Assembly: GCA_013042125.1 (NCBI GenBank)
Contig: JABDQS010000256.1
Location: 1 to 7,734 of the forward strand
Direction: 5' to 3'
DNA from: Eudoraea sp.
GTDB taxonomy: Bacteria; Bacteroidota; Bacteroidia; Flavobacteriales; Flavobacteriaceae
Length of the DNA: 7,734 bases
Part shown: positions 1 through 5,989 of the stretch, in pieces
Layout: every line of letters starts with the position of its first letter
Position numbering within the stretch: position 1 is the stretch's first letter
Translations under genes and position numbers: made by a program
Notes under the pieces: model-generated
The model's input: the letters and a program-made list of their open reading frames with translations, nothing else
Database searches by the model: none
Told to the model about the DNA's origin: nothing

Positions 1-1
1 G

Positions 2-76
2 AGGAATACCACAGATCTCATTGAATCCATGATGAAAAAAGCTACACGAAAATTTCCTTATGATAAGGAACGCTAG
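2..76 (+). CDS. C-terminal end of an unidentified protein (partial, cut by the window edge)
   Basis: Frame 2 is open from the left edge to a TAG at 74-76 and gives 24 residues ending in KKATRKFPYDKER. The tail is basic and hydrophilic, with no recognisable motif, so I do not name a family. Its stop overlaps that of the leftward cysteine desulfurase: the tetranucleotide CTAG at 73-76 supplies TAG to both strands. Convergent genes alternate regularly with divergent ones along this window, which supports a real rightward gene here. With so little sequence, a chance open frame remains possible. Confidence 0.45.
   Translation, partial: RNTTDLIESMMKKATRKFPYDKER
54..70. terminator. Short perfect hairpin at a convergent gene junction, possible weak terminator
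   Basis: TTCCTTA (54-60) and TAAGGAA (64-70) are perfect inverted repeats with a 3-base loop. In the leftward direction the hairpin lies 2 bases past the cysteine desulfurase stop and is followed by ATTTT and, further on, a run of six T. The stem is AT-rich and it lies inside the last codons of the rightward gene, so it may be chance. Confidence 0.3.
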
Positions 77-1248
77 GAGATTGCCGGTGCCTTTTCATCA
101 CTGCTAAATTCCTTTAATTCATTTACAGCGTAGTCTATTTCCTCCTTGGTATTATAAATAGAGAATGAGAACCGAAGTGATGGATTCTTTAATTCTTCTG
201 AAGTTAAGATCTCTGATAGCACATGAGAACCACCATCGCTGCCAGACTGACAAGCACTGCCTTTAGAACAGGCCACTCCTTTAATATCTAAATGGAACAA
301 TAACATAAGAGACTTTTCTTGAGAGATTGGCAAGCGCACATTTACCAAAGTATAGGTGCTTTTTTCCATGTCTCCGGAAAGGCCATTGAAAGAGGCATCG
401 GGAAAAGCTTTTTTTATAGCCTGGATAAAATGTTTCTTTAAGGAAGAGACATACTGCTTCTCTTTCTCTAAATTGTCATACGCCAATACAAAAGCTTCTT
501 CGAGGCCAACAATATTGTGAAAAGGTTCTGTGCCCGCCCTGTAACCCCGCTCTTGTGAACCTCCAACTATCATTGGTTTCAGCCCTGAATTTTTCCTTAG
601 GTAGGCAAAACCTACTCCCTTGGGGCCGTGGAATTTATGGGCAGCAGCGGTCATAAAATCGATGGGAATTTCCTGCACATCCCAGTTGTAGTGACCTATG
701 GATTGTACGGTATCTGAATGCAGTAAAGCATCGTGTTCTTTACATAAAGAACTGATGGCCTTCATATCAATAATATTTCCAATTTCATTGTTTACGTGCA
801 TCAGACTTACCAGTTTCTTGCCCTTAGGTTCTTCCAGAAGTTGCCTGAGATGATCAAGGTCCGGATTGCCATGCGCGTCCAGCCTAACATACTTAACAGT
901 TACATTTTGGTCCTCTGCCAGTTCCTCTGCGGTATGCAAGACAGCATGGTGCTCAATTCTAGAAGTGATTATGGTATCTACTCCCAGATCTCTTACGGAG
1001 CATTTCAATATCATATTATCTGCTTCTGTACCTCCAGACGTAAATATGATCTCGGAAGGATGAGCATTCAAATATTTCGCTATAGTCTTTCTTGCGGTCT
1101 CAATGGCTGTTTTGGCCGATCTTCCAAAACCATGTGTAGAAGAAGGATTTCCGTAACAATTGGCAAGGGCTTCCTGCATTTTCTCAATTACCTCGTCACG
1201 TACCCGTGTTGTTGCCGCGTTGTCGAAATATACCTGTTCCATGTTCAT
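73..1248 (-). CDS. Cysteine desulfurase, IscS/NifS-like (class I), PLP-dependent
   Basis: This is a complete 391-residue fold-type I PLP enzyme. The family removes sulfur from L-cysteine as an enzyme-bound persulfide, releasing alanine, and supplies it for Fe-S clusters, tRNA thiolation and cofactors. Visible signatures are the N-terminal YFDNAATT (7-14), the EHHAV stretch with the PLP-stacking His near 100, D179 and Q182 in HSDTVQS, the PLP Schiff-base lysine K205 in AAHKFHGPKG, RAGTE (237-241), and the catalytic-loop cysteine C333 in GSACQSG. The loop around C333 is of the longer class I type rather than SufS-like. A second cysteine, C327, sits six residues before it. Length is normal for the family. 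The start is the first of two close ATGs (codons 1 and 3); there is no Shine-Dalgarno, as usual for Bacteroidota. No iscU or suf gene is adjacent, so the acceptor cannot be inferred and I give no symbol. Confidence 0.93.
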   Translation of the reverse strand: MNMEQVYFDNAATTRVRDEVIEKMQEALANCYGNPSSTHGFGRSAKTAIETARKTIAKYLNAHPSEIIFTSGGTEADNMILKCSVRDLGVDTIITSRIEHHAVLHTAEELAEDQNVTVKYVRLDAHGNPDLDHLRQLLEEPKGKKLVSLMHVNNEIGNIIDMKAISSLCKEHDALLHSDTVQSIGHYNWDVQEIPIDFMTAAAHKFHGPKGVGFAYLRKNSGLKPMIVGGSQERGYRAGTEPFHNIVGLEEAFVLAYDNLEKEKQYVSSLKKHFIQAIKKAFPDASFNGLSGDMEKSTYTLVNVRLPISQEKSLMLLFHLDIKGVACSKGSACQSGSDGGSHVLSEILTSEELKNPSLRFSFSIYNTKEEIDYAVNELKEFSSDEKAPAIS

Positions 1249-1312
1249 TTATTCATTGTGAGATATAATCAAAAATAAAGGAAATAAACGTAAAATCTTT
1301 TAAAAATGGAGA

Positions 1313-1320
1313 CAAAGGTA
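1313..1320 (-). promoter_or_regulatory. Candidate -7 promoter element for the cysteine desulfurase gene
   Basis: Read leftward, this is TACCTTTG, an exact match to the Bacteroidota TAnnTTTG element. It would give a leader of about 60 bases ahead of the ATG at 1248. I find no TTG -33 box at the usual spacing. A second match, TATTTTTG at 1277-1270, is closer to the gene and is an alternative. Confidence 0.4.
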
Positions 1321-1344
1321 TAGGTTTTTACTTCTATTTTACAG

Positions 1345-1352
1345 TAACTTTG
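1345..1352 (+). promoter_or_regulatory. Candidate -7 promoter element immediately before the lipoprotein start
   Basis: TAACTTTG matches the Bacteroidota TAnnTTTG element exactly and ends only four bases before the ATG at 1357. Transcription starting the usual few bases downstream would begin at or next to the start codon, giving a leaderless or nearly leaderless mRNA. No TTG -33 element lies at the expected distance. Confidence 0.4.
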
Positions 1353-1356
1353 AAGC

Positions 1357-1863
1357 ATGAAACGTTTCTTTTTCCTGCCAATATTTGTTGTCCTTTTAGC
1401 CTGCAATGATGGAGATCTTCAAATAGAGTCCATTGAATTTGACAGTGTTTCAATTGAGACATGTGAGTCTTCCATCACCACGGCAAGTACGCTGTTTTTT
1501 AAACTTAATGGAGAAGAGGCGCTGATCCTGGAATTACAAAGTGGGATACTCCTGAATGAAGTGTCCCAGGATACCATTGTTAGCACTCTTCCCGGGCAAA
1601 GCAATCTTATATACCGATTATTTTCAGGCTCAGTAAGCAGCAGTTACTTCTGTGATGCCATCCCTCCAACTTCACCAGCTGTACTTGAAGAAATAGAAGC
1701 TGCAAGTGGGGAGGTCTTGATAAGTACTCTTCAAAACCCGTCAGACACTACACTCTATGAGCATACCATCCTTCTTCGCAATATCAACCTGATCAATGAA
1801 CAAGGCGAACGCATTACCGATATCAGCATCAGTGAATTTGGCACCATTACCACCGAGCAGTAA
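1357..1863 (+). CDS. Small secreted lipoprotein of unknown function
   Basis: The 168-residue product begins with a lipoprotein signal peptide: basic MKR, a hydrophobic core (4-15), then the lipobox VLLAC with the lipidated cysteine at 16. The mature protein would be about 153 residues. The residues after the cysteine (NDGD) are acidic, resembling the export signals of some surface-exposed Bacteroidota lipoproteins; surface location is inference. The rest is rich in Ser, Thr, Ile and Glu with alternating hydrophobic residues, suggesting a beta-rich fold, and contains two further cysteines (C36, C99) that could form a disulfide. I recognise no named domain and no catalytic motif. The gene diverges from the cysteine desulfurase and converges on the Smr-protein gene 9 bases away, so it is probably transcribed alone. 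Confidence 0.8.
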   Translation: MKRFFFLPIFVVLLACNDGDLQIESIEFDSVSIETCESSITTASTLFFKLNGEEALILELQSGILLNEVSQDTIVSTLPGQSNLIYRLFSGSVSSSYFCDAIPPTSPAVLEEIEAASGEVLISTLQNPSDTTLYEHTILLRNINLINEQGERITDISISEFGTITTEQ

Positions 1864-1872
1864 TTTAATTGT

Positions 1873-2421
1873 TTATGGATTCTGATAAATGTATATCTCG
1901 GTTGCACCCAGACCATATTTCTGAAAATCAGCGTCGTAATGAGAAATATTTGGGTATTTCCTGAACAAATAAAACAATTCTTCTTTTAAAACTCCTGCAC
2001 CTACTCCGTGAATAAATACCACTTTCTGGATGCGCTTACTTATAGCAAATTCCAGTTGTCTCTTAGCAGTTTCTATCTGTATATTCAACATATCAAAATT
2101 ACTCATCCCCCTGGTACTCGGCACTAAATGATGAATGTGCAGATCCACTTCCATTTTTGGAATGTTGCGATCTTTAGCCTTCACCTTCCGAGGTGCTTTC
2201 TTTTTCGGTTTGTCTTTCTGGCTCTTTACTTGTGCCACGTCATAATTACTGACCTTGATCCCTCCCTGTCCTTTATCAACCAATAATTCTGTTCGATCAT
2301 ACTCCAGTTCAAAACCATCTGAAGAGATAATAGTGATGATTGAACCATCTATATTCTTGACGGTCCCCACCATGGTATCATCCAGCACCTGAACTTTATC
2401 TCCAACTTCAATTTTTCTCAT
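1873..2421 (-). CDS. Smr-domain protein with N-terminal SH3-like (DUF2027/MutS2-like) segment
   Basis: The 182-residue protein has three parts. Residues 4-48 (GDKVQVLDD...GTVKNIDG) resemble the small KOW/SH3-like beta-barrel of MutS2 and DUF2027 proteins. Residues 66-86 form a Lys/Arg-rich linker suited to nucleic-acid contact. Residues 90-180 are an Smr domain: VDLHIHHLV (92-100) corresponds to the LDLHG motif, HGVGAGVLKEEL (138-149) is the HGxGxGxL signature, and GATEIYI (172-178) is the C-terminal strand. Smr domains in other proteins nick DNA or cleave RNA, and in MutS2 act in recombination control and ribosome rescue; which applies here is unknown. The first motif has Ile where Gly is common. 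The protein is much shorter than full-length DUF2027 proteins (about 340 residues, from memory) and lacks the MutS ATPase. Start: ATG with no Shine-Dalgarno. Confidence 0.85.
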   Translation of the reverse strand: MRKIEVGDKVQVLDDTMVGTVKNIDGSIITIISSDGFELEYDRTELLVDKGQGGIKVSNYDVAQVKSQKDKPKKKAPRKVKAKDRNIPKMEVDLHIHHLVPSTRGMSNFDMLNIQIETAKRQLEFAISKRIQKVVFIHGVGAGVLKEELFYLFRKYPNISHYDADFQKYGLGATEIYIYQNP

Positions 2422-2490
2422 TGTAAGTGCAGAATTAGAATTAAAAATGATCGTAACATTAAAAATAAAAAGACCATTCTATTTTCATTC

Positions 2491-2514
2491 CCTAAAAATA
2501 ATAGTATTTTTCGG
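2491..2514. promoter_or_regulatory. Imperfect hairpin/operator-like inverted repeat in a divergent intergenic region
   Basis: In the 117-base gap between the leftward Smr gene and the rightward DUF2752 gene, AAAAATA (2494-2500) and TATTTTT (2505-2511) pair across ATAG. One mismatch further out, CC (2491-2492) pairs with GG (2513-2514). It ends 24 bases before the GTG at 2539. No T run follows, which argues against a terminator. The right half includes TAGTATTTTTC (2502-2512), found again upstream of kpsF. I find no TAnnTTTG element on either strand in this gap, so promoter positions are unassigned. Confidence 0.3.
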
Positions 2515-2538
2515 TTAAAGAACCCTAATTATCACTAA

Positions 2539-2838
2539 GTGAATCTGGCCATATTTTTACTTGTTGCGAAAGACTACATGCTTCCATGTATAAGTAAACA
2601 GGTGTTGGGCATGGATTGTCCGGGTTGTGGAATTCAACGATCTGTTTTTCTCTTGTTTGAGGGAGAATTCCTCGCAGCATTTAAAATGTACCCGGCTATT
2701 TATCCAATTTTGGGGCTATTCGGGTTCTTGTTACTGGATCAATTCTTTAAAATAAAGTACGTCAACAAAATCATCATCGGCCTGATGATATTAAGTGTTG
2801 TTTCGATCCTAATTAATTTCTTATTAAAAATAATATAA
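2539..2838 (+). CDS. DUF2752 family small membrane protein
   Basis: The 99-residue product carries the DUF2752 hallmark: a cysteine (C17, LPC) followed by DCPGCGIQRS at 26-35 with C27 and C30, then a hydrophobic C-terminal half with membrane segments near 52-68 and 77-97. The family's function is not established; the CPxCG motif could bind metal or be redox-active. The start is uncertain. An in-frame TAA lies directly before the GTG at 2539, so the reading frame cannot extend further. The only ATG ahead of the motif is at 2578 (codon 14) and would give an 86-residue form that still holds all three cysteines. I favour the GTG because the extra residues are hydrophobic and protein-like. It is the first gene of a three-gene cluster with short gaps (14 and 18 bases). 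Confidence 0.8.
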   Translation: MNLAIFLLVAKDYMLPCISKQVLGMDCPGCGIQRSVFLLFEGEFLAAFKMYPAIYPILGLFGFLLLDQFFKIKYVNKIIIGLMILSVVSILINFLLKII

Positions 2839-2852
2839 TCAATCTAACCCTT

Positions 2853-3185
2853 ATGGAACAACAAAAATTACCCAACGTAACGATCGTTATAGTTCTTGCC
2901 ATTCTTTCTTATCTGTGCTGCTGTATTTGGGGAATTCCGGCCATCATTATGTCTGGTATTGGTCTTATCCTCGTTAAAAAGGATGAAAAGACCTTTATGG
3001 AAAATCCGGAGCTGTATTCCAACCACAGTCAACTGAAAACTGCCAAGATCCTGGTGATAATTGGTCTTGTATTGGGAGTAGTCTATTTGATATTCAATAT
3101 TTACAACCTATGGGCCATGGGTGGATGGGAAGAGGCTATGCGACAATCACAAGAGATCCTGGAGCAATTTGGACTCGAAGAATAA
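2853..3185 (+). CDS. CCC-motif small membrane protein (DUF4190-like)
   Basis: This 110-residue protein has a short polar N-terminus (MEQQKLPN), a first hydrophobic segment (about 9-41) with three consecutive cysteines C22-C24 in LCCCIWGIPA, a cytoplasm-type hydrophilic stretch with KKDEKTF and NPELY (42-63), a second membrane segment (64-88), and an amphipathic acidic tail ending FGLEE. The layout matches the small two-segment membrane proteins of Flavobacteriaceae known by their CCC motif; their function is unknown. Cysteines just inside a membrane segment could be lipid-modified or bind metal, but nothing here shows it. The next gene encodes a paralogue. Start: ATG without Shine-Dalgarno, 14 bases after the DUF2752 stop. 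Confidence 0.85.
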   Translation: MEQQKLPNVTIVIVLAILSYLCCCIWGIPAIIMSGIGLILVKKDEKTFMENPELYSNHSQLKTAKILVIIGLVLGVVYLIFNIYNLWAMGGWEEAMRQSQEILEQFGLEE

Positions 3186-3203
3186 ACCTAAATAACAAAC
3201 CAT

Positions 3204-3512
3204 ATGAACCAACAATCACTACCAGGGGCCAGTAACGCCCTTACTATGGGGATACTATCTGTAGTATTAACCTTGTTATGCTGCGGTCCTTTTGGGATAA
3301 TTTTCACTATAATAGGGCTTAATAGTGCAGGGAAAGCAGAACGACTTTACAACGAAAATCCCGGTATGTACACCGGCTATGAGAATGTAAAAACAGGGAG
3401 GGTACTTTCGTACGTTGGCCTGGCATTGGCCTTGTGCTATTTACTGTTTATAATTCTTTACTTCGGGGCCATTGTTGCGCTTATTAGCGCAGGAGAATTC
3501 AATGATTTCTAA
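3204..3512 (+). CDS. DUF4190-like small membrane protein, paralogue of the preceding gene
   Basis: The 102-residue product aligns with its upstream neighbour along most of its length: MNQQSLPG against MEQQKLPN, LCCGPFGIIF (25-34) against LCCCIWGIPA, ENPGMY (51-56) against ENPELY, and NVKTGRVLSYVGLALALCYL (61-80) against QLKTAKILVIIGLVLGVVYL. Membrane segments are about 11-40 and 66-96. It keeps only two of the three adjacent cysteines (C26, C27), followed by GP, and has a lone C78 in the second segment. It lacks the long acidic tail of its partner. Function is unknown. The gap to the preceding gene is 18 bases, so the two are very likely cotranscribed. A strong hairpin starts at its stop codon and ends the unit. 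Confidence 0.83.
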   Translation: MNQQSLPGASNALTMGILSVVLTLLCCGPFGIIFTIIGLNSAGKAERLYNENPGMYTGYENVKTGRVLSYVGLALALCYLLFIILYFGAIVALISAGEFNDF

Positions 3513-3548
3513 AAAAAGAAAACCCCGTATTTCGGGGTTTTCTTTTTT
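3512..3548. terminator. Strong bidirectional rho-independent terminator
   Basis: AAAAAAGAAAACCCCG (3512-3527) and its exact complement (3533-3548) form a 16-bp stem around a 5-base loop (TATTT). The GC core is five pairs, flanked by A-rich and T-rich arms, so a T tract follows the core on either strand. It starts at the last base of the small membrane protein stop and ends 11 bases before the recQ stop, so it can terminate both converging genes. Confidence 0.93.
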
Positions 3549-3559
3549 ATATGTATAGA

Positions 3560-5761
3560 TTAATTAGCTACCTCGCTCATAAATTTCAGGCGGTATAGTC
3601 TAAGTTCTTCGTCTTCATAATCCCCATCAAATTCTTTTGAGGCTTCTTCTATATTATCAGATTCTGCATCCAGGAAATAGTCGTGTATTTCTTCCTGCTG
3701 ATCTTCATCCAGGATCTCATCGATCCAATAGCCGATGTTCAGCTTTGTGCCGCTAAAAACTATCTGTTCCATCTCCTTAATCAGCTCATTGATCTCCAGT
3801 CCTTTGGCTGCAGCAATATCATCCAGGGGTAATTTTCGATCTACATTCTGAATGATGTACAATTTTAATCCGGAATTTGCACCGGTGCTTTTAACAACCA
3901 GGTCATCTGGTCTGATTATATCATTCTCTTCCACATACGAAGCGATCATTTTTAGAAAAGGAGCACCATATTTTTTTGCTTTCCCTTCTCCTACCCCATG
4001 TATGGTGATCATCTCTTCCATACTCACAGGATATTTCAGTGCCATATCTTCCAGCGAAGGATCCTGAAAAACTACAAAAGGTGGAACGTCCAGATTTTTT
4101 GCTTCGCTTTTTCTCAGATCTTTCAAAAGTTTTAATAGACGCTCATCTGCCACTCCGCCAGATTTCTTAGCTGCAGAAACGATAGCGTCATCCATTTCTG
4201 CACTGTAGACATGGTCCTTGGTCATCATAAATGAAGTTGGCTGCTTTAAGAAGGCTTCTCCGGCTTCCGTTACGTGCAGAATACCATACTGTTCAATTTC
4301 CTTTTTCAGCAATCCGGCCACCAGGACCTGGCGTATAAGCGCCATCCAATACTCCTTAGGTCTATCTGCCCCTGACCCAAAGAACTCCTTCTCATCTGCC
4401 CTATGAGAGGCTATAAGGGCATTTGTTGTGCCTAACAAGGTCTTTACGACTTCCTTAGACTTAAATTTTTCATTGGTTCCCTGTATTGCTAAGATCAACT
4501 TTACCACGTTGTCCATGGCTTCTTCTTTCTCTTTAGGATTCCGGGCATTGTCATCCATGTCTGCTCCGGCGCCATTTACCTCATCAAAGTCTTCTCCAAA
4601 ATAATGCAAAATGAATTTTCTTCTGGAAATGGAGGTCTCTGCATAAGCAACGATCTCTTGTAGCAGCGCATTTCCAATCTCTTGTTCCGCCACGGGTTTA
4701 CCCGACATAAATTTTTCTAATTTCTCAACGTCTTTATAGGAATAGAAAGCAAGGCAATGGCCCTCTCCCCCATCCCTGCCGGCCCTACCGGTTTCCTGGT
4801 AGTAACTCTCTATGCTCTTCGGGATATCGTGATGGATCACAAAACGCACATCGGGCTTGTCTATCCCCATTCCAAAAGCGATGGTAGCCACTACAACATC
4901 AACATCCTCCATTAAGAACATGTCTTGGTATTTAGATCTGGTCTTTCCGTCAAATCCGGCGTGATAAGGAACTGCGCTTACGCCATTTACCTGTAGAACT
5001 TGCGCCAATTCCTGCACCTTTTTACGACTCAGACAATAGACTATCCCAGATTTACCGGTATTTTTTTTCACAAAACGAATGATATCCGCTTCTACATTTT
5101 TTGTCTTTGGACGCACCTCATAAAACAAGTTAGGCCTGTTAAATGATGCTTTAAATAACTTGGCATCGGTAATTCCCAAATTCTTTACAATATCTTCCTG
5201 AACTTTTGGTGTGGCCGTGGCCGTAAGCCCTATGATAGGTATATCATCACCCAATCTATCGATAATAGCCCTTAAATTTCTGTATTCAGGTCTGAAATCA
5301 TGTCCCCATTCAGAGATACAGTGAGCTTCATCTATAGCGACAAAAGAAAGGGGAACCGATTGTAAAAATTGAATGTAATCTTCTTTGGTAAGGGATTCCG
5401 GGGCAACGTACAATAATTTAGTGATCCCATCAGAAATATCTTGTTTTACCTGCTTAACCTGTGTCTTGTTAAGGGATGAATTAAGCACATGAGCTACACC
5501 GTGATTTGAAGAGATTCCGCGTAGTGCATCTACCTGGTTTTTCATTAGGGCGATCAGGGGAGAAACTACAATAGCAGTTCCTTCCTTCATTAGCGCAGGT
5601 AGCTGATAGCAAAGAGATTTCCCACCACCAGTGGGCATTATTACAAAGGTGTTGTTCCCTTCTACAACATTTTTGATTACATCTTCCTGTAGACCTTTGA
5701 ACTTAGAAAATCCGAAGTATTTCTTGAGTGAAGTCTGAAGTTCCGTATCATTCAATACCAT
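3560..5761 (-). CDS. recQ: ATP-dependent DNA helicase RecQ, with zinc-ligand cysteines missing
   Basis: This 733-residue superfamily 2, 3'-5' helicase acts in recombination and replication-fork repair. Helicase motifs in order: Q25 (motif 0), PTGGGKS (43-49, Walker A, K48), SPLIALMKNQ (67-76), DEAH (144-147), the aromatic-rich loop EWGHDFRPEY (151-160), TATAT (180-184), VYCLSRKK (241-248), ATIAFGMGIDKP (292-303) and QETGRAGRDG (322-331). The RQC region follows. SRRKFILHYFGE (379-390) has Ser where the first zinc cysteine normally is, and the CGNCDxC cluster is replaced by a Gly/Asp/Asn-rich stretch (396-408). The winged helix is about 413-510. An HRDC domain (about 538-614) includes FVVFQDPSLEDMA and IHGVGEGKAKKYG. 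The C-terminus beyond 620 resembles the HTH_40 domain of some RecQ proteins and ends in an acidic stretch (685-722). It is longer than E. coli RecQ (about 610). The ATG start is unambiguous; no promoter is clear upstream. Confidence 0.96.
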   Translation of the reverse strand: MVLNDTELQTSLKKYFGFSKFKGLQEDVIKNVVEGNNTFVIMPTGGGKSLCYQLPALMKEGTAIVVSPLIALMKNQVDALRGISSNHGVAHVLNSSLNKTQVKQVKQDISDGITKLLYVAPESLTKEDYIQFLQSVPLSFVAIDEAHCISEWGHDFRPEYRNLRAIIDRLGDDIPIIGLTATATPKVQEDIVKNLGITDAKLFKASFNRPNLFYEVRPKTKNVEADIIRFVKKNTGKSGIVYCLSRKKVQELAQVLQVNGVSAVPYHAGFDGKTRSKYQDMFLMEDVDVVVATIAFGMGIDKPDVRFVIHHDIPKSIESYYQETGRAGRDGGEGHCLAFYSYKDVEKLEKFMSGKPVAEQEIGNALLQEIVAYAETSISRRKFILHYFGEDFDEVNGAGADMDDNARNPKEKEEAMDNVVKLILAIQGTNEKFKSKEVVKTLLGTTNALIASHRADEKEFFGSGADRPKEYWMALIRQVLVAGLLKKEIEQYGILHVTEAGEAFLKQPTSFMMTKDHVYSAEMDDAIVSAAKKSGGVADERLLKLLKDLRKSEAKNLDVPPFVVFQDPSLEDMALKYPVSMEEMITIHGVGEGKAKKYGAPFLKMIASYVEENDIIRPDDLVVKSTGANSGLKLYIIQNVDRKLPLDDIAAAKGLEINELIKEMEQIVFSGTKLNIGYWIDEILDEDQQEEIHDYFLDAESDNIEEASKEFDGDYEDEELRLYRLKFMSEVAN

Positions 5762-5830
5762 TCCCTAATAATTTATTTTATCACACCTGCATAAAGATTC
5801 TCTTGCACCACAATAAGCTATTATTAACTA

Positions 5831-5880
5831 AATATTTTTGGGTAGTAGTAGTATTTTTCTTGTGTAATTAGAATACCCTA
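5831..5880. promoter_or_regulatory. Motif-rich part of the recQ/kpsF divergent intergenic region
   Basis: The 228-base gap 5762-5989 is AT-rich and I see no gene in it. It holds TATTTTTG (5833-5840, a TAnnTTTG match), four GTA triplets (5842-5853), TAGTATTTTTC (5849-5859) and ACCCTA (5875-5880). GGGTA (5840-5844) and TACCC (5874-5878) are inverted at 29-base spacing. The 11-mer and the ACCCTA element occur in the same order upstream of the DUF2752 gene. Confidence 0.3.
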
Positions 5881-5895
5881 TAAAATAAGTTTATG

Positions 5896-5903
5896 TAATT
5901 TTG
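5896..5903 (+). promoter_or_regulatory. Candidate -7 promoter element for the kpsF-tatC operon
   Basis: TAATTTTG matches TAnnTTTG exactly and would start a transcript about 80 bases ahead of the kpsF TTG. The nearest upstream TTG (5860-5862) is 33 bases away, too far for a standard -33 box. TATTTTTG at 5833-5840 is an alternative. Confidence 0.35.
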
Positions 5904-5989
5904 TTTCTTAAATATAATACATTCTTTTAGAAAGCGATTACAATTTTAGACAAAATCTGCATTCAATTTCACAAAACTATCAAGGTACA

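Noticed and set aside
321..331. Second cysteine near the desulfurase active site (C327) as a novel dual-cysteine catalyst
   Set aside because: The actual coding position is about 259-270 on the - strand. A Cys six residues before the catalytic one is, as far as I recall, common in related Bacteroidota enzymes, so it does not indicate new chemistry.
796..1278. Open frame of 160 codons on the + strand
   Set aside because: It lies antisense to the well-supported cysteine desulfurase, and its translation is Cys/Arg/Tyr-rich with no motif; a shadow frame.
1419..1604. Open frame of 61 codons on the - strand
   Set aside because: Antisense to the lipoprotein gene, whose signal peptide and lipobox make it the real frame.
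3852..4406. Two short + strand frames (3852-4067 and 4218-4406)
   Set aside because: Both are inside recQ on the opposite strand, where all HRDC and winged-helix motifs read correctly leftward.
5842..5853. GTA trinucleotide repeat (four copies)
   Set aside because: Too short to be a likely phase-variable repeat, and it lies far from any start codon; kept only as part of the intergenic description.
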